A stretch of 64,000 bases of DNA, from positions 1,054,001-1,118,000 of the forward strand of contig NZ_CP108882.1 of assembly GCF_036347055.1 (NCBI RefSeq), written 5' to 3'. Positions 49,273-58,234 of the stretch are shown piece by piece (position 1 is the first letter of the stretch; each line of letters begins with the position of its first letter). The position numbers and the translations under genes are program-made. The stretch is from Streptomyces sp. NBC_00820 (GTDB lineage Bacteria; Actinomycetota; Actinomycetes; Streptomycetales; Streptomycetaceae). Under the pieces are notes generated by a model. It had not been told where the DNA came from. It saw nothing but the letters and a program-made list of their open reading frames with translations, and searched no databases.

Positions 49273-51818
49273 GCCGGGTCTCCTTCATCACTGTCACTGC
49301 CCGTTCCGGGTTCCGGGGCGGCGCCGCGACCGGGCCGTCTGCCCCCGCCGCGTGCCCAGCCGTCGCGGTAGGCCGCCATGCGGTCCCGTACGAGTTCGGG
49401 GGTGCGCCGGTCGTCGTCGCGCGAAGCGTGTTCGGGCGCCGGTTCGTCGGGGCGCTGCCGGCGGAGCTGGGGGACGAGGCTCGCCTGGCGCACGCGGCGC
49501 GGGAGGTCCTCGGAGGACTCGGGATCGTCCGGGGGCCGGTGCAGCCTCAGCGTGGTGACTCCCGGAGGCGGGGGCTCGTGCGCCGGGGCCGAAGGGGCCG
49601 GAACCGAGGGAGTGGGGGCCGATGGGGCCGAGGCGGTGACCGTCAGGGCGGGCCGGCCTGCCTGTGCCCTGACCGCGGCCGGCGGCGGGGGTATGTCGGG
49701 TACGCGCGCGTACCCGTCTTCCCGCTCCGGGTGTTCCCGCGCTTCCTGGGCGGGGCGTTCCGCGGACCCGTTGTGCAGCAGGGCGGTGGGCAGCAGTACG
49801 ACGGCGGTGGTGCCCCCGTAGGGGGAGGTACGCAGGTGCACCCTGATGCCGTGCCGGGCAGCGAGCCTGCTGACCACGAACAGTCCGAGACGGTCGCTGT
49901 CGAACAGGTCAAGGGCCTCGGACTGTTCGATGCGCCGATTGGCCTCCGCGAGGGTTTCGGCGCCCATGCCGAGGCCTCTGTCCTCGACTTCGAGCACGTA
50001 GCCGTTACCGACGGGTTCACCGGTGACCCGCACACGCGTGTGGGGTGGGGAGAACTGGGCGGCGTTCTCGACCAGCTCGGCGAGCAGGTGGGTGAGGTCG
50101 GCGACAGCGGTGCCGATGACGGCGGCCGCGGGGAACTGACGTACCTCCACGCGCGCGTAGTCCTCGACTTCGGACACGGCGGCGCGTACGACGTTGGTGA
50201 GGGACACCGGCATGCGCCAGGCGCGGCCGGGTGCCGCCCCGGAGAGGATGATCAGGCTCTCCGCGTGGCGGCGCATGCGGGTGGTGAGGTGGTCGAGCCG
50301 GAACAGGTCGCTCAGCTCGTCGGGGTCGTCGGAGCGCCGCTCCATGCTGTCCAGGAGGTTGAGCTGGCGGTGGACCAGGACCTGGCTGCGGCGGGCGAGG
50401 TTGACGAAGACCCCGGAGATGCCGCTGGCGAGCTCGGCACGCTCCACGGCGGCGAGCAGGGCCGCACGGTGCACGGTCGTCAGGGCTTCCGCCACCTGGC
50501 CGGTCTCGTCCTCCGCGGGTGGTCCGGCAGGCGCCTCCGCCTGGATGTCGATCTCCTGGCCGGCGCGCAGTTTCCGCATGGCCGCGGGGAGTTTGCGGCG
50601 GGCGATGCCCAGAGCGTCGTTGCGCAGGCTCACCAGCTCGACCACCAGGCCGCGGCCGATGCGCACGGAGATGACGAGCGACGCGATGACGGCGGCCAGT
50701 CCGAAGAGCACGGCCGCGCCCGCCGGGGTGAGCAGTCCACGCGTGAAGGGGTCGGCGCGGCCGGCGACGGCACGGCCGGCGTCCGCCGCTACGCCGCTCA
50801 TGCCGTCGCGCACGCGCGCGTGGGCGGTGGTCCAGGGGGCCGCGGGTGACGTGTCGACCGCCTTGGCGCCGGGTGCGGCGGCGAGGATCCTGTCCTCGGT
50901 GGCCGTGAGGGTGGCGTAGGCGTTGGTGTCGGTAAGCCGGTGCCAGGTGGCGCGCTGCGACTCCGGCAGGTCGGCGACGGCCGCGTCGGTGAGGGCGCGG
51001 CGCGTGGCGACGGCGGCGTCGAACAGCCTCAGTCGGTCGGCGGGTATCCGGCCGGTGGGGTGCGTACTGCCGAGGACGGCGTCCTCCTGGGCCAGCGCCT
51101 CCGCGGCACGGGAGAATTCGAGCAGTACGCGCGCGTCGGATCCGACGTCGTGCTGCTGGATGGCGGTGAGCGCGCCGTCCACCGCGAAGGCGTCCGCGAT
51201 GGTCTTCGTGTACTGCGTGTAGGCCGTGTCCCAGCCGGTCTCGCGGTCGAGTACGGCCGTTCGCAGCGTGCGCAGGTGTGCGGCGCCGGCGACGAAGGCT
51301 TCCAGGCGCCCGGCGACGGCGGCAGGCAGTTCCTGGCTGTCGGCGACGGTGTGGTCGCCGCCGAGCCGTAGTTCGGCCACGGCCCGGTCGGTGCGGTCGG
51401 CGAGGCTTTCGAGGTCGTCCCCGCGTGCCGGGCCCGGGTCGGTGGCATAGCGCACGGCTGCGGCCCGCTCGGTCTGAAGGGCGGTCACGGCCGCGGCCAC
51501 CGGGGTGCGCAGTTCGGCGTCGACGCGCTGGGACTGACGCAGCCGGGCGACGTCCTGGGCGGTGGTGACGGTGGCGTACGCCCACAGGGCGAGCAGGGAG
51601 ACGACGGGCACCATCAGCAGGCAGACCACCTTGGCGCGCACGGTCCGGGGACGCATGCGCCAGCGTCCGGCGGCGGGCGGCGCCTGGTCCGGCGCGGTGC
51701 CGAGGAGCGGGTCCACGACCTCGTCGGCCGGGGGTCCGGCGTGCGCGCGGCGGCCGCGCCGAGGGGGCGGGGACTGTGCCGGGGGGCCGGCCTTCGGTGT
51801 GCTTCGGGGTGGGCGCAT
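49269..51818 (-). CDS. cvnA: Conservon sensor-kinase-like protein CvnA
   Basis: 849 residues. Two membrane helices (about 60-84 and 362-385) bracket an extracellular domain of the nitrate/nitrite-sensing type (TTAQDVARLRQSQRVDAELRTPVAAAVTALQTERAAAVRYATD). A HATPase domain follows (LVENAAQFSPPHTRVRV, VEDRGLGMGAETLAEANRRI, DRLGLFVVSRLAARHGIRVHL). A classical phospho-acceptor His motif is not evident; the DHLTTRMRRHAESLIILSG segment takes its place. The C-terminal 200 residues are Pro/Ala-rich. It likely senses an outside signal and feeds the CvnB-C-D complex. Confidence 0.92.
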   Translation of the reverse strand: MRPPRSTPKAGPPAQSPPPRRGRRAHAGPPADEVVDPLLGTAPDQAPPAAGRWRMRPRTVRAKVVCLLMVPVVSLLALWAYATVTTAQDVARLRQSQRVDAELRTPVAAAVTALQTERAAAVRYATDPGPARGDDLESLADRTDRAVAELRLGGDHTVADSQELPAAVAGRLEAFVAGAAHLRTLRTAVLDRETGWDTAYTQYTKTIADAFAVDGALTAIQQHDVGSDARVLLEFSRAAEALAQEDAVLGSTHPTGRIPADRLRLFDAAVATRRALTDAAVADLPESQRATWHRLTDTNAYATLTATEDRILAAAPGAKAVDTSPAAPWTTAHARVRDGMSGVAADAGRAVAGRADPFTRGLLTPAGAAVLFGLAAVIASLVISVRIGRGLVVELVSLRNDALGIARRKLPAAMRKLRAGQEIDIQAEAPAGPPAEDETGQVAEALTTVHRAALLAAVERAELASGISGVFVNLARRSQVLVHRQLNLLDSMERRSDDPDELSDLFRLDHLTTRMRRHAESLIILSGAAPGRAWRMPVSLTNVVRAAVSEVEDYARVEVRQFPAAAVIGTAVADLTHLLAELVENAAQFSPPHTRVRVTGEPVGNGYVLEVEDRGLGMGAETLAEANRRIEQSEALDLFDSDRLGLFVVSRLAARHGIRVHLRTSPYGGTTAVVLLPTALLHNGSAERPAQEAREHPEREDGYARVPDIPPPPAAVRAQAGRPALTVTASAPSAPTPSVPAPSAPAHEPPPPGVTTLRLHRPPDDPESSEDLPRRVRQASLVPQLRRQRPDEPAPEHASRDDDRRTPELVRDRMAAYRDGWARGGGRRPGRGAAPEPGTGSDSDEGDPA

Positions 51819-51866
51819 GGCCTCCTCGCTCGGTACGTGGTTCGGGGCTCTCGGACCGGGCCTGCG

Positions 51867-52640
51867 CTAGTGGGCGGCGCTCTCGACGGACCGTGTGGCC
51901 GAGGCGGACGCCTCGCGCTCGTCCGCCGTGGGTGAGAGGGCGACGAAGGCCGAGGTGATGAACAGATAGGACCCGAGGCCGACGGCGAGGGGGAAGATGA
52001 ACTGCATCGCGGTGGCCCCGGGCAGCGCCCCGCCGGCGGGGATGACGCGGACGCTCACCGCGAACATGCCGGTGTAGTGCATGCTGCTGACCGCCGCGCC
52101 CATGACGAGGGACGCGAGGGTGACCGCGACGGGCGACTTGATGTTGAGACCCGCCCACAGGGCCGCGGTCGCGGCGACCACCGCGATGAGCACCGACACG
52201 CCGACGAGGACGGGGTCGTAGCTCACGTGGCCGTGCAGCCTGACCGCCGCCATGCCGAGGTAGTGCATGCTGGCGACGCCCAGTCCGGTGGCGACACCGC
52301 CGAGGAGGAGCGCCCGGTTGCGGTCCCGGCTGTAGCCGACGGCGAAGACGCCGCCGCAGACGACGACCATGGCGACGACGAGGCTGAGGATGGTCAACGG
52401 CACGTCGTAGCGGATGTCGGTGCCGCTGACGCGGAAGCCGAGCATGGCCACGAAGTGCATGGTCCAGATGCCGGTGCCGATCGCGGAGGCGGCGGTGACG
52501 AGCCAGTTGCGGCGCGAGCGGCCGGTGGCGGTGAGCGCGCGCATGGTGCAGCGCAGTCCCAGTGCGGCGCCTATGCAGGCCATCACGTACGACAGTGCGG
52601 GGGTCAGCCAGCCGAAGGCGGCGTGGTCCAGGTGTCCCAT
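51867..52640 (-). CDS. MHYT-domain membrane protein
   Basis: 257 residues with seven hydrophobic segments and three copies of the MHYT-type motif: TGIWTMHFVAMLGF, GVASMHYLGMAAV and VSSMHYTGMFAV. These conserved Met/His residues were proposed to bind a metal and sense O2, CO or NO. No output domain (GGDEF/EAL) is fused here; instead the conservon operon starts 48 bp further on, so this may be its sensor. The start is ATG 52640. Confidence 0.9.
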   Translation of the reverse strand: MGHLDHAAFGWLTPALSYVMACIGAALGLRCTMRALTATGRSRRNWLVTAASAIGTGIWTMHFVAMLGFRVSGTDIRYDVPLTILSLVVAMVVVCGGVFAVGYSRDRNRALLLGGVATGLGVASMHYLGMAAVRLHGHVSYDPVLVGVSVLIAVVAATAALWAGLNIKSPVAVTLASLVMGAAVSSMHYTGMFAVSVRVIPAGGALPGATAMQFIFPLAVGLGSYLFITSAFVALSPTADEREASASATRSVESAAH

Positions 52641-52694
52641 GACCCCGGGACGCTAGCCGGGGCATGGGTGCACAAAGGGGGCGCATTCCGAAAG

Positions 52695-52711
52695 GTGTCA
52701 CAATATGACAC
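52695..52711. promoter_or_regulatory. Inverted repeat upstream of the MHYT gene
   Basis: GTGTCA-N5-TGACAC with perfect arms, followed by a related half GGTGTGACA at 52715-52723. It lies in the 143-bp gap between the MHYT-conservon operon and the methyltransferase gene. It is AT-richer than the surroundings and looks like an operator. Confidence 0.5.
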
Positions 52712-52783
52712 AGCGGTGTGACAGAGTGATCGCGTTTTGTGCGAACGTGCACACAGCCGCATCACTCGTGACGGTGAGAGATC

Positions 52784-53392
52784 ATGCGGAGTATGAGCGA
52801 CGACCACACACACGTCCAGGAGTTCTTCGGCGCCCGGGCGGCGGGCTGGGAAAGCCGGTTCCCCGACGACGGTCCGGCCTACGCCGCCGCCGTGGCCGAG
52901 CTGGGCCTGCGCGCGGGCGACCGCGTGCTCGACGCGGGCTGCGGCACGGGCCGCGCCCTGCCACCCCTGCGTGCCGCCGTGGGGCCCTCGGGAGTGGTGA
53001 TCGGGGCCGACCTCACCCCGGAGATGATCCGGACCGCCACGGAGGCCGGCAGGGACCGCGACGGGCTGCTGCTGCTCGCCGACGTCGCCGCGCTGCCCCT
53101 GCGGCCGGACTGCCTGGACGCCGTATTCGCCGCGGGCCTGATCGCGCACCTCGCGCAGCCCGTGGAGAACCTGCGGGAGCTGGCCCGCGTGGTGCGCCCC
53201 GGCGGCGTGCTCGCGCTGTTCCACCCCATCGGCCGGGCGGCCCTGGCCGCACGCCACGGACGCCGGCTCACCCCTGAGGACCTGCGGGACGAGGCCAACC
53301 TGGGCCCTCTTCTGGCCCGTTCGGGATGGCGCATGACGTCGTACGTCGACGAGGACGACCGCTTCCTCGCGCTGGCGGTGCGCGAGGGCTGA
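52784..53392 (+). CDS. Class I SAM-dependent methyltransferase
   Basis: 202 residues with the Rossmann motif I VLDAGCGTGRALPPLRAAVG, motif II-like VIGADLTPEMIRTATEAG, LLLADVAALPLRPDCLDAVFAAGLIAHL and VVRPGGVLALFHPIGR. This is the small UbiE/COQ5-like type; the substrate is unknown. ATG 52784 has GTGAGAG upstream; ATG 52793 (MSDDHTHVQEFFGARA) is an equally likely start. Divergent from the MHYT-conservon operon. Confidence 0.88.
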   Translation: MRSMSDDHTHVQEFFGARAAGWESRFPDDGPAYAAAVAELGLRAGDRVLDAGCGTGRALPPLRAAVGPSGVVIGADLTPEMIRTATEAGRDRDGLLLLADVAALPLRPDCLDAVFAAGLIAHLAQPVENLRELARVVRPGGVLALFHPIGRAALAARHGRRLTPEDLRDEANLGPLLARSGWRMTSYVDEDDRFLALAVREG

Positions 53393-53454
53393 GGAACTGA
53401 CGGGCTGAGGGGCGATCGCGCGGACGGGCCGGCGGGCCGGCGGGCCGGCGGGGC

Positions 53455-54210
53455 TCAGTACCGTCCCGCGACGGCCGCCGCGAAGGCGTCGGGGTTGTCG
53501 AACATGATGTTGTGCCCCGCGCCGGGCACCGTCACCACGCGGACCCCGGCGGCTTCCAGCTGCTCTCTGCCGCGCAGTTCACCGCTGTGCTCACCCTGAA
53601 GGTAGACGCGCTCGATCTCCAGGCCTTCCAGAATGGTCCGCATCACCGGGTCCGATCCCTGCCGGAGGCCGACGGCACTGCGGTGCAGCGCACGGGGATC
53701 GGCGAGCCGCATGGTGGCCGCCCACAGCGGGCCCACGGCTTCCAGCACGCGTGCGTGCCCGCTTTCCACGAACTCCTCCTCCTCGTAGGCGGCGATTCCG
53801 CTGCTGCCCGCCGTGGGCCGGGGGAACGCGTCGAGATTCGCCTCCGACAGCACCAGCCGGGAGACGAGGTCGGGCCGCCGGCGCGCGAGGACGACGGCGA
53901 CGGCGCCGCCCATGCTGTGGGCGATCAGCTCGGCGCCGGTGACTTCCGCATGGTCCAACGCGACCGCCACGGCGTCCGCGTGTTCCTCCAGCGTGTAGCC
54001 GAAGTGCTCGGGCCGGTCACTGACCCCGTGCCCGGGGAGATCCACCAGCAGGCTGCGCCTGCCCGCCAGTTCCGGCCGCGCCACGATGTGCGCGTGGTAC
54101 ACGGCGGACATCGATCCGAGCCCGTGCAGATACACGCGCGCGGGCTGCGCGCCGGGAACCTCCGTCCAGCGGATCCGGCTCCCCTTGTCATCGAACTCGG
54201 CCTGCTGCAC
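53455..54210 (-). CDS. Alpha/beta hydrolase
   Basis: 251 residues from GTG 54210, preceded by GGAGG. Landmarks: RVYLHGLGSMSAVYHAHI (oxyanion), LLVDLPGHGVSDRP, the nucleophile elbow AHSMGGAVA, and the His in VPGAGHNIMFDNPDAF. It is a cytoplasmic enzyme of unknown substrate. Divergent from a PadR gene, with a perfect palindrome in the gap, so PadR probably represses it. Confidence 0.88.
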   Translation of the reverse strand: MQQAEFDDKGSRIRWTEVPGAQPARVYLHGLGSMSAVYHAHIVARPELAGRRSLLVDLPGHGVSDRPEHFGYTLEEHADAVAVALDHAEVTGAELIAHSMGGAVAVVLARRRPDLVSRLVLSEANLDAFPRPTAGSSGIAAYEEEEFVESGHARVLEAVGPLWAATMRLADPRALHRSAVGLRQGSDPVMRTILEGLEIERVYLQGEHSGELRGREQLEAAGVRVVTVPGAGHNIMFDNPDAFAAAVAGRY

Positions 54211-54249
54211 CGTGCCCCTCCTCCGTGTGTGCGGTGACGCGCACAGCAC

Positions 54250-54271
54250 AATACATCGGTGCCGATGTATT
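54250..54271. promoter_or_regulatory. Perfect palindrome, PadR operator
   Basis: AATACATCGG-TG-CCGATGTATT, 10-bp arms with no mismatch. The ATACAT/ATGTAT core matches the known PadR-type operators. It lies 40 bp before the hydrolase start and 57 bp before the padR start, so it would control both genes. Confidence 0.85.
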
Positions 54272-54327
54272 ACGTCAACACACTACTCCGGGATGGATGT
54301 ACAGCGTTGCTGCGAGAGAATGCGGTC

Positions 54328-54864
54328 ATGCTGGAACTCGCCATCCTCGGATTCCTTTACGACACCCCGCTGCACGGGTACGTCCTGCGCCGGCACATCG
54401 CCGCGCTCACAGGGCACGTACGGCCCGTCGCCGAAAGCACGCTGTACCCGGCGATCAAGCGACTGGAGAAGGCAGGTCTGCTGGCCAGGGCCACCGAGCC
54501 CGGCGCCGTGGCCGCACCGCGCCATGTCCTCACCCTCACGGACGACGGCAGGCGGGAGCTGAGGCGGCGTCTGTCCGAGCCCGCGCAGCGCGAGATCACC
54601 GACGAGAACCAGTGGTTCACTCTGCTCGCGTTCCTGCGGCACCTGGACGACGCCCCCGCGGCCCAGGCGGCCGTACTGCGGCGCAGGCTGACCTTCCTGG
54701 AGGAGCCCGCGAGTTTCTTCTACGACGGTGACCGGCCGCTGCCCGCCGAGGAACTGGACGACCCGTTCCGGCGCGGCATCCTCACGATCGCGCGTGCCAC
54801 GAGCCGGGCCGAACTGACCTGGCTGCGCGACACACTCACCTCACTCGAGAGCGTCGGCCGATGA
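54328..54864 (+). CDS. PadR-family transcriptional regulator
   Basis: 178 residues from ATG 54328. The winged helix is MLELAILGFLYDTPLHGYVLRRHIAALTGHVRPVAESTLYPAIKRLEKAGLLARATEP, the canonical PadR opening with the LHGYxL and STLYPxIKRLE motifs. A C-terminal helical dimerisation domain follows (residues 100-175). It is divergent from the alpha/beta hydrolase with a perfect operator between them. Its 3' end overlaps the convergent oxygenase gene by 24 bp. Confidence 0.92.
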   Translation: MLELAILGFLYDTPLHGYVLRRHIAALTGHVRPVAESTLYPAIKRLEKAGLLARATEPGAVAAPRHVLTLTDDGRRELRRRLSEPAQREITDENQWFTLLAFLRHLDDAPAAQAAVLRRRLTFLEEPASFFYDGDRPLPAEELDDPFRRGILTIARATSRAELTWLRDTLTSLESVGR

Positions 54865-55746
54865 GGCGTCCCGGTGCCGCGCCGGGCACCCACCCAGGCC
54901 CGGGACCGGACGGGTGCCCAGGCCGGCCACCTGGTAGCCGTTCGGATAGCCCTTGACCTCCCAGTTCTGCCGGGCGAAATGCGGGGCGCTGCGCGGCGGC
55001 AGCAGCCGGACGACACGGCCCCGGGCTCGCACCGCGCGGCGCACGAGGGACGCGGTGGCCGCGCCCGGCGCCTGGTAGCGGAAGGCCCGCAGCAGGGGTT
55101 CGTCGAGCAGCGCGAGTGTCGCCGTGCGCAGCAGGGGGGCCACCGGTCGCGGATACCAGGACGCCATCAGGCCGAGTGTGGCGTCGGAGACCTGCCGCGC
55201 GCGTTCGTCCCAGGCGAAGTGGGCCTGTTCGTAGGCGTCGAGGAGGGCTTCGAACTCCTCGTAGGTCTCGGGGATGTCGGGGATGCCCATGTGGCGGCCG
55301 AGGGTGCGGTAGTACTCGGTGGTGGCGACGATCTCGTGCCGTGACAGGCGCCGCCAGCCGTAGGCGTCGATCCAGCGCCTGGGCATCACGACGAAGGTGG
55401 ACAGCACGTAACGCATGTCGTCGTCGCTGATGTCGTAACTGCGGTGCATCTGATTGATGCGGCGGATCGCCGTACGGCCTTCCTCCGCGGCGAAGCCGTG
55501 CTCCACAACGGTGTCCAGCAGGAGCACGGTGTCGTCGTACCGCTTCTGCGTACGGTCGGTCAGCTCCGCCGTCTCCGCGAGCAGCCGCCCGATACTGGGG
55601 ACGGCGTAGGTGCGGTAGAGGGCCAGCTCCAGGGCTCGTGCGTAGTCCCAGGGGAATTCGAACGCCGCGCTGAGCCGGTAGATCTCCGGGGCGTCCCTCA
55701 CCGGGTCCATCCGACGGATCCGCTCGAGCCGGTCGAAGCGCTTCAC
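54841..55746 (-). CDS. MpaB-family oxygenase-like protein (DUF2236)
   Basis: 301 residues from GTG 55746, preceded by AGGGGG. The family markers are FPWDYARALELALYRTYAVPSIGRLLAETAEL, RRINQMHRSYDISDDDMRYVLSTFVVMPRRWIDAYGWRRLSRHE and a long helical core. MpaB/Lcp-type oxygenases use a haem or di-iron site with conserved His/Arg in the YxxxxxxH-type segments. The substrate (rubber, mycophenolic acid or other) cannot be inferred. Convergent with padR, 24-bp overlap. Confidence 0.85.
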   Translation of the reverse strand: MKRFDRLERIRRMDPVRDAPEIYRLSAAFEFPWDYARALELALYRTYAVPSIGRLLAETAELTDRTQKRYDDTVLLLDTVVEHGFAAEEGRTAIRRINQMHRSYDISDDDMRYVLSTFVVMPRRWIDAYGWRRLSRHEIVATTEYYRTLGRHMGIPDIPETYEEFEALLDAYEQAHFAWDERARQVSDATLGLMASWYPRPVAPLLRTATLALLDEPLLRAFRYQAPGAATASLVRRAVRARGRVVRLLPPRSAPHFARQNWEVKGYPNGYQVAGLGTRPVPGLGGCPARHRDASSADALE

Positions 55747-55844
55747 CGCTGCGTCCCCCTTCTGCTGCCGAAACTCCAACTCTACGTTGAACAGGAACAG
55801 ATGGGCGATCGGTAACGACCCCGTTCGGGCGGAAGGTGGTTCTC

Positions 55845-56141
55845 GTGTTCGACGCGATTCGCAAGTACGCCGTCAGGTTTCGCATCTCCCCACGTACGGA
55901 GGCCGCGGAGGGCCCGAAAAGGCGTGCGCACAACTTGTTCGAAGCGGCGGCCGCCTATGTGGCGGCCTGCGCGGAGGACGATCAGGACGGGATCGACGAA
56001 GCGTCGGCCTGGGTGTCGCCGGAGGCGCTGTCGTTCGGCGTGAGTGAGCTGGCGTGCCGGGCCGTCATCGCGCTCGCCCGGGAGCGCGACACCTCGCCGC
56101 ACTCGGTGGCGCGGGACCTGCTCGGGCTGCCGGCGGCCTGA
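55845..56141 (+). CDS. Small conserved hypothetical protein
   Basis: 98 residues from GTG 55845, with GGAAGG 8 bp upstream. It is helical with no membrane segment: FDAIRKYAVRFRISPRTEAAEGPKRRAHNLFEAAAAYVAACAED and WVSPEALSFGVSELACRAVIALARERDTSPHSVARDLLGL. I cannot assign a function. The composition suggests a cytoplasmic binding partner rather than an enzyme. Confidence 0.75.
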   Translation: MFDAIRKYAVRFRISPRTEAAEGPKRRAHNLFEAAAAYVAACAEDDQDGIDEASAWVSPEALSFGVSELACRAVIALARERDTSPHSVARDLLGLPAA

Positions 56142-56283
56142 GGGAGGCACTTCTTTCGGAAGGAGGTGTTTCGCCCCCGTCCAGGTGGAAACCTGCAGCT
56201 CCACGCGGTGTGCGGAGTCGTGACAAGCGCCATCCGGTCGCACTAGGGTGCGCGCCGTTGGACGAACCACTGGGGAGGCTGGG

Positions 56284-57291
56284 ATGGCCGGGACGGACGA
56301 CGAGGCCGCCGCCGCGGACGAGGCGTTGTACGTACTCACCGCGGTGCTGCTGACGCCGGCGCAGTTCCCGAGCGTGCTCGGGGACGACTATCCGGAGGCC
56401 TGCGCGGCGCTGGAACTCGCGCCGCGCGCCGACGGGTACGGGCTGGTCATCGGCCAGGACGGTGAGGGCGCACGGTGGACGGTCGTCATCGACGACGTCT
56501 CGCTGGTCGCCGTGGCGATCGCCTCCTGGGACTGCGGCATGGAGTACGAACTGTCGCCGGACGAGCGCACGGTAGTGGCCGCCCTGCCCGGGTGGCCGCT
56601 GGCCGTCGCCGTAGCCGCACCCGGCGTGCCCGCGCCCCACGATCCCGGCCCGGACACCGCGGACCAGCCCCCGCTGGCCCCGCCGGACACCAGCTCCTGG
56701 GGGCCCGCGCAGCGGCGCCTGGGCGCCGACGAGATCGCCCTGCAGTGGGCGGCTTGGCGCGGGCAGATCACCGACGACGACTTCTCCACCAACGGGGCGA
56801 CGCCAGGGGCGGCGGAGGCGAAGGCAGAGGCGAAGGAGGCTGCGGAAACCGTAGAGGCCACTGAGCCCTCCGAGATTTCCGAGCTCTCTGAGTCCCCTGC
56901 GGCCGACAAGGCCACTGATGCCGTGTCTTCCGAGGCTGCTGCGGTCGTCGCTCCCGCCGAGGCCGCAGCCGCGACGGTCGCTCCGGCCACGGCCGAGGCC
57001 AAGGAGGGCCCGTCGAAGAGCGGCCACAGGGGGGTTCGCCGCGTGCTCGCGGAGGTGCGCGCGTACCTCGACTCGCCACCGCCACTGGGACGAGTGCGCT
57101 CGTCGTTCGCCCCCGGCGACGCCCGCACCCTGCGCGCCGACGGACCCGGCTGGTCGATGGTGGCTCGCACCGACGACATCGCGTTCGTCCTGCTCGACGA
57201 GGAGCCCGGCGAGGTATTGCCCGTGGGCCGGGGCCCTGAGCTGCCGGGCCTGCTGGAGGCACTCGACAAGATGGCGGTACGACCCAGCTGA
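56284..57291 (+). CDS. Hypothetical protein with Ala/Glu-rich linker
   Basis: 335 residues from ATG 56284 (GGAGG just upstream). The N-terminal domain (about 10-165; ADEALYVLTAVLLTPAQFPSVLGDDYPEACAALEL and LSPDERTVVAALPGWPLAVAVAAPG) and a small C-terminal domain (SSFAPGDARTLRADGPGWSMVARTDDIAFVLLDEE) are joined by an 85-residue Ala/Glu/Ser/Thr linker (about 165-250). No known motif is present. It resembles Streptomyces-specific proteins of unknown role. Confidence 0.7.
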   Translation: MAGTDDEAAAADEALYVLTAVLLTPAQFPSVLGDDYPEACAALELAPRADGYGLVIGQDGEGARWTVVIDDVSLVAVAIASWDCGMEYELSPDERTVVAALPGWPLAVAVAAPGVPAPHDPGPDTADQPPLAPPDTSSWGPAQRRLGADEIALQWAAWRGQITDDDFSTNGATPGAAEAKAEAKEAAETVEATEPSEISELSESPAADKATDAVSSEAAAVVAPAEAAAATVAPATAEAKEGPSKSGHRGVRRVLAEVRAYLDSPPPLGRVRSSFAPGDARTLRADGPGWSMVARTDDIAFVLLDEEPGEVLPVGRGPELPGLLEALDKMAVRPS

Positions 57292-57383
57292 GCCGCGAGG
57301 CCGCGCCTCCTCCGGAGGCGCGGCTCGCCATGCTCCGTCACGCGGCCGGGCTCACCGCGGCGAGCCGCTCCCGGCCGCAGGCC

Positions 57384-57566
57384 TCAGCGGCCGAGTTCCT
57401 TGCGCGTGGCCCGGCGGAGCCTGCGTCGCTGCGAGGGGTCCAGCGCCAGGTACGCGGCGACCGGGACTCCCACCACGATCAGGAAGGACACCCACCAGGG
57501 AAGCCACAGCAGCAGGATCAGCCCGACCGCCACACCCCCGACGGCGATCTTCGCGTTCTTGGACAT
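57384..57566 (-). CDS. Small membrane protein
   Basis: A 60-residue protein from ATG 57566 with two adjoining hydrophobic helices (IAVGGVAVGLILLLWLPWW and VSFLIVVGVPVAAYLAL) and a strongly basic tail (RRRLRRATRKELGR). It probably sits in the inner membrane as a hairpin. Function unknown. Small proteins of this kind are widespread in Streptomyces. Confidence 0.75.
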   Translation of the reverse strand: MSKNAKIAVGGVAVGLILLLWLPWWVSFLIVVGVPVAAYLALDPSQRRRLRRATRKELGR

Positions 57567-57720
57567 GTGCGTCGCCTCCTTCGCGGCCCACCGCCGCTCT
57601 CTGCACTGAGAACGGCCTCGCGTGCCCCACGGTTCCAGACGCCGACCCTGAGACATCCCTGAGGCGCACCCCTAGTGGTCCAGGTCACAGAGTAAGCGCT
57701 GGAACGACAACCGTGCCGTA

Positions 57721-57784
57721 CGTCCGGCGTCCGGCATCTGGCATCCGGCATCCGGCATCCGGCCGTCGACGTCCGGCGCCCGGC
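57721..57784. repeat. Heptamer tandem repeats (CATCCGG/CGTCCGG)
   Basis: Nine consecutive 7-bp units: CGTCCGG, CGTCCGG, CATCTGG, then CATCCGG three times, CCGTCGA, CGTCCGG and CGCCCGG. It is a simple-sequence array in the gap between two minus-strand genes, prone to slippage. Confidence 0.75.
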
Positions 57785-57853
57785 CTGCGACGTCAGGCCT
57801 GCGACGCCGGCTTGCGGACCGCGCGGCCGGACCGAGGTCCTGCGAAGGCCCTC

Positions 57854-58234
57854 TCAGAGCATCTCGTCCGGGAAGGGCGACACGAGCGGCCGGCTCTCAC
57901 TGGGCAGCGCACTCGAAGAACCCGGCGGCAGCCCGGTCGGCGGCTGTGACGTCATCGGGTCGGGCGCCTCGGCGGGGAGACCGGCCGAAGGCCACGGAGA
58001 GCCGCCCGCGCTCGCGCCGCTTCCTTCCGGGGATCTGCCGTCGGGCGAGCCGGGATGCCCGGCGGCCGTGAGCACCACCACGACGACGGCCGCCGTGGCC
58101 ACCAGCCACGCCAGGACGGCGAGCAGTGAGCCACGGACCCGCCAGGGCGGCTCCGGAAGGCGCGGCCGGACCGGCTCACCCCACGCACCACCCGGCGGTT
58201 CGGGCGGCGGAGGCTGTACGGGCAGCAGGGACAT
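57854..58234 (-). CDS. Hypothetical single-pass membrane protein
   Basis: 126 residues. A Pro-rich cytoplasmic head (MSLLPVQPPPPEPPGGAWGE) leads to one hydrophobic helix (GSLLAVLAWLVATAAVVVVVL) and then a Pro/Ser/Gly-rich outer tail with no folded domain. No function is evident. In Streptomyces genomes such proteins are often annotated as hypothetical. The stretch 58235-58511 to its right holds no gene that I can support. Confidence 0.65.
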   Translation of the reverse strand: MSLLPVQPPPPEPPGGAWGEPVRPRLPEPPWRVRGSLLAVLAWLVATAAVVVVVLTAAGHPGSPDGRSPEGSGASAGGSPWPSAGLPAEAPDPMTSQPPTGLPPGSSSALPSESRPLVSPFPDEML

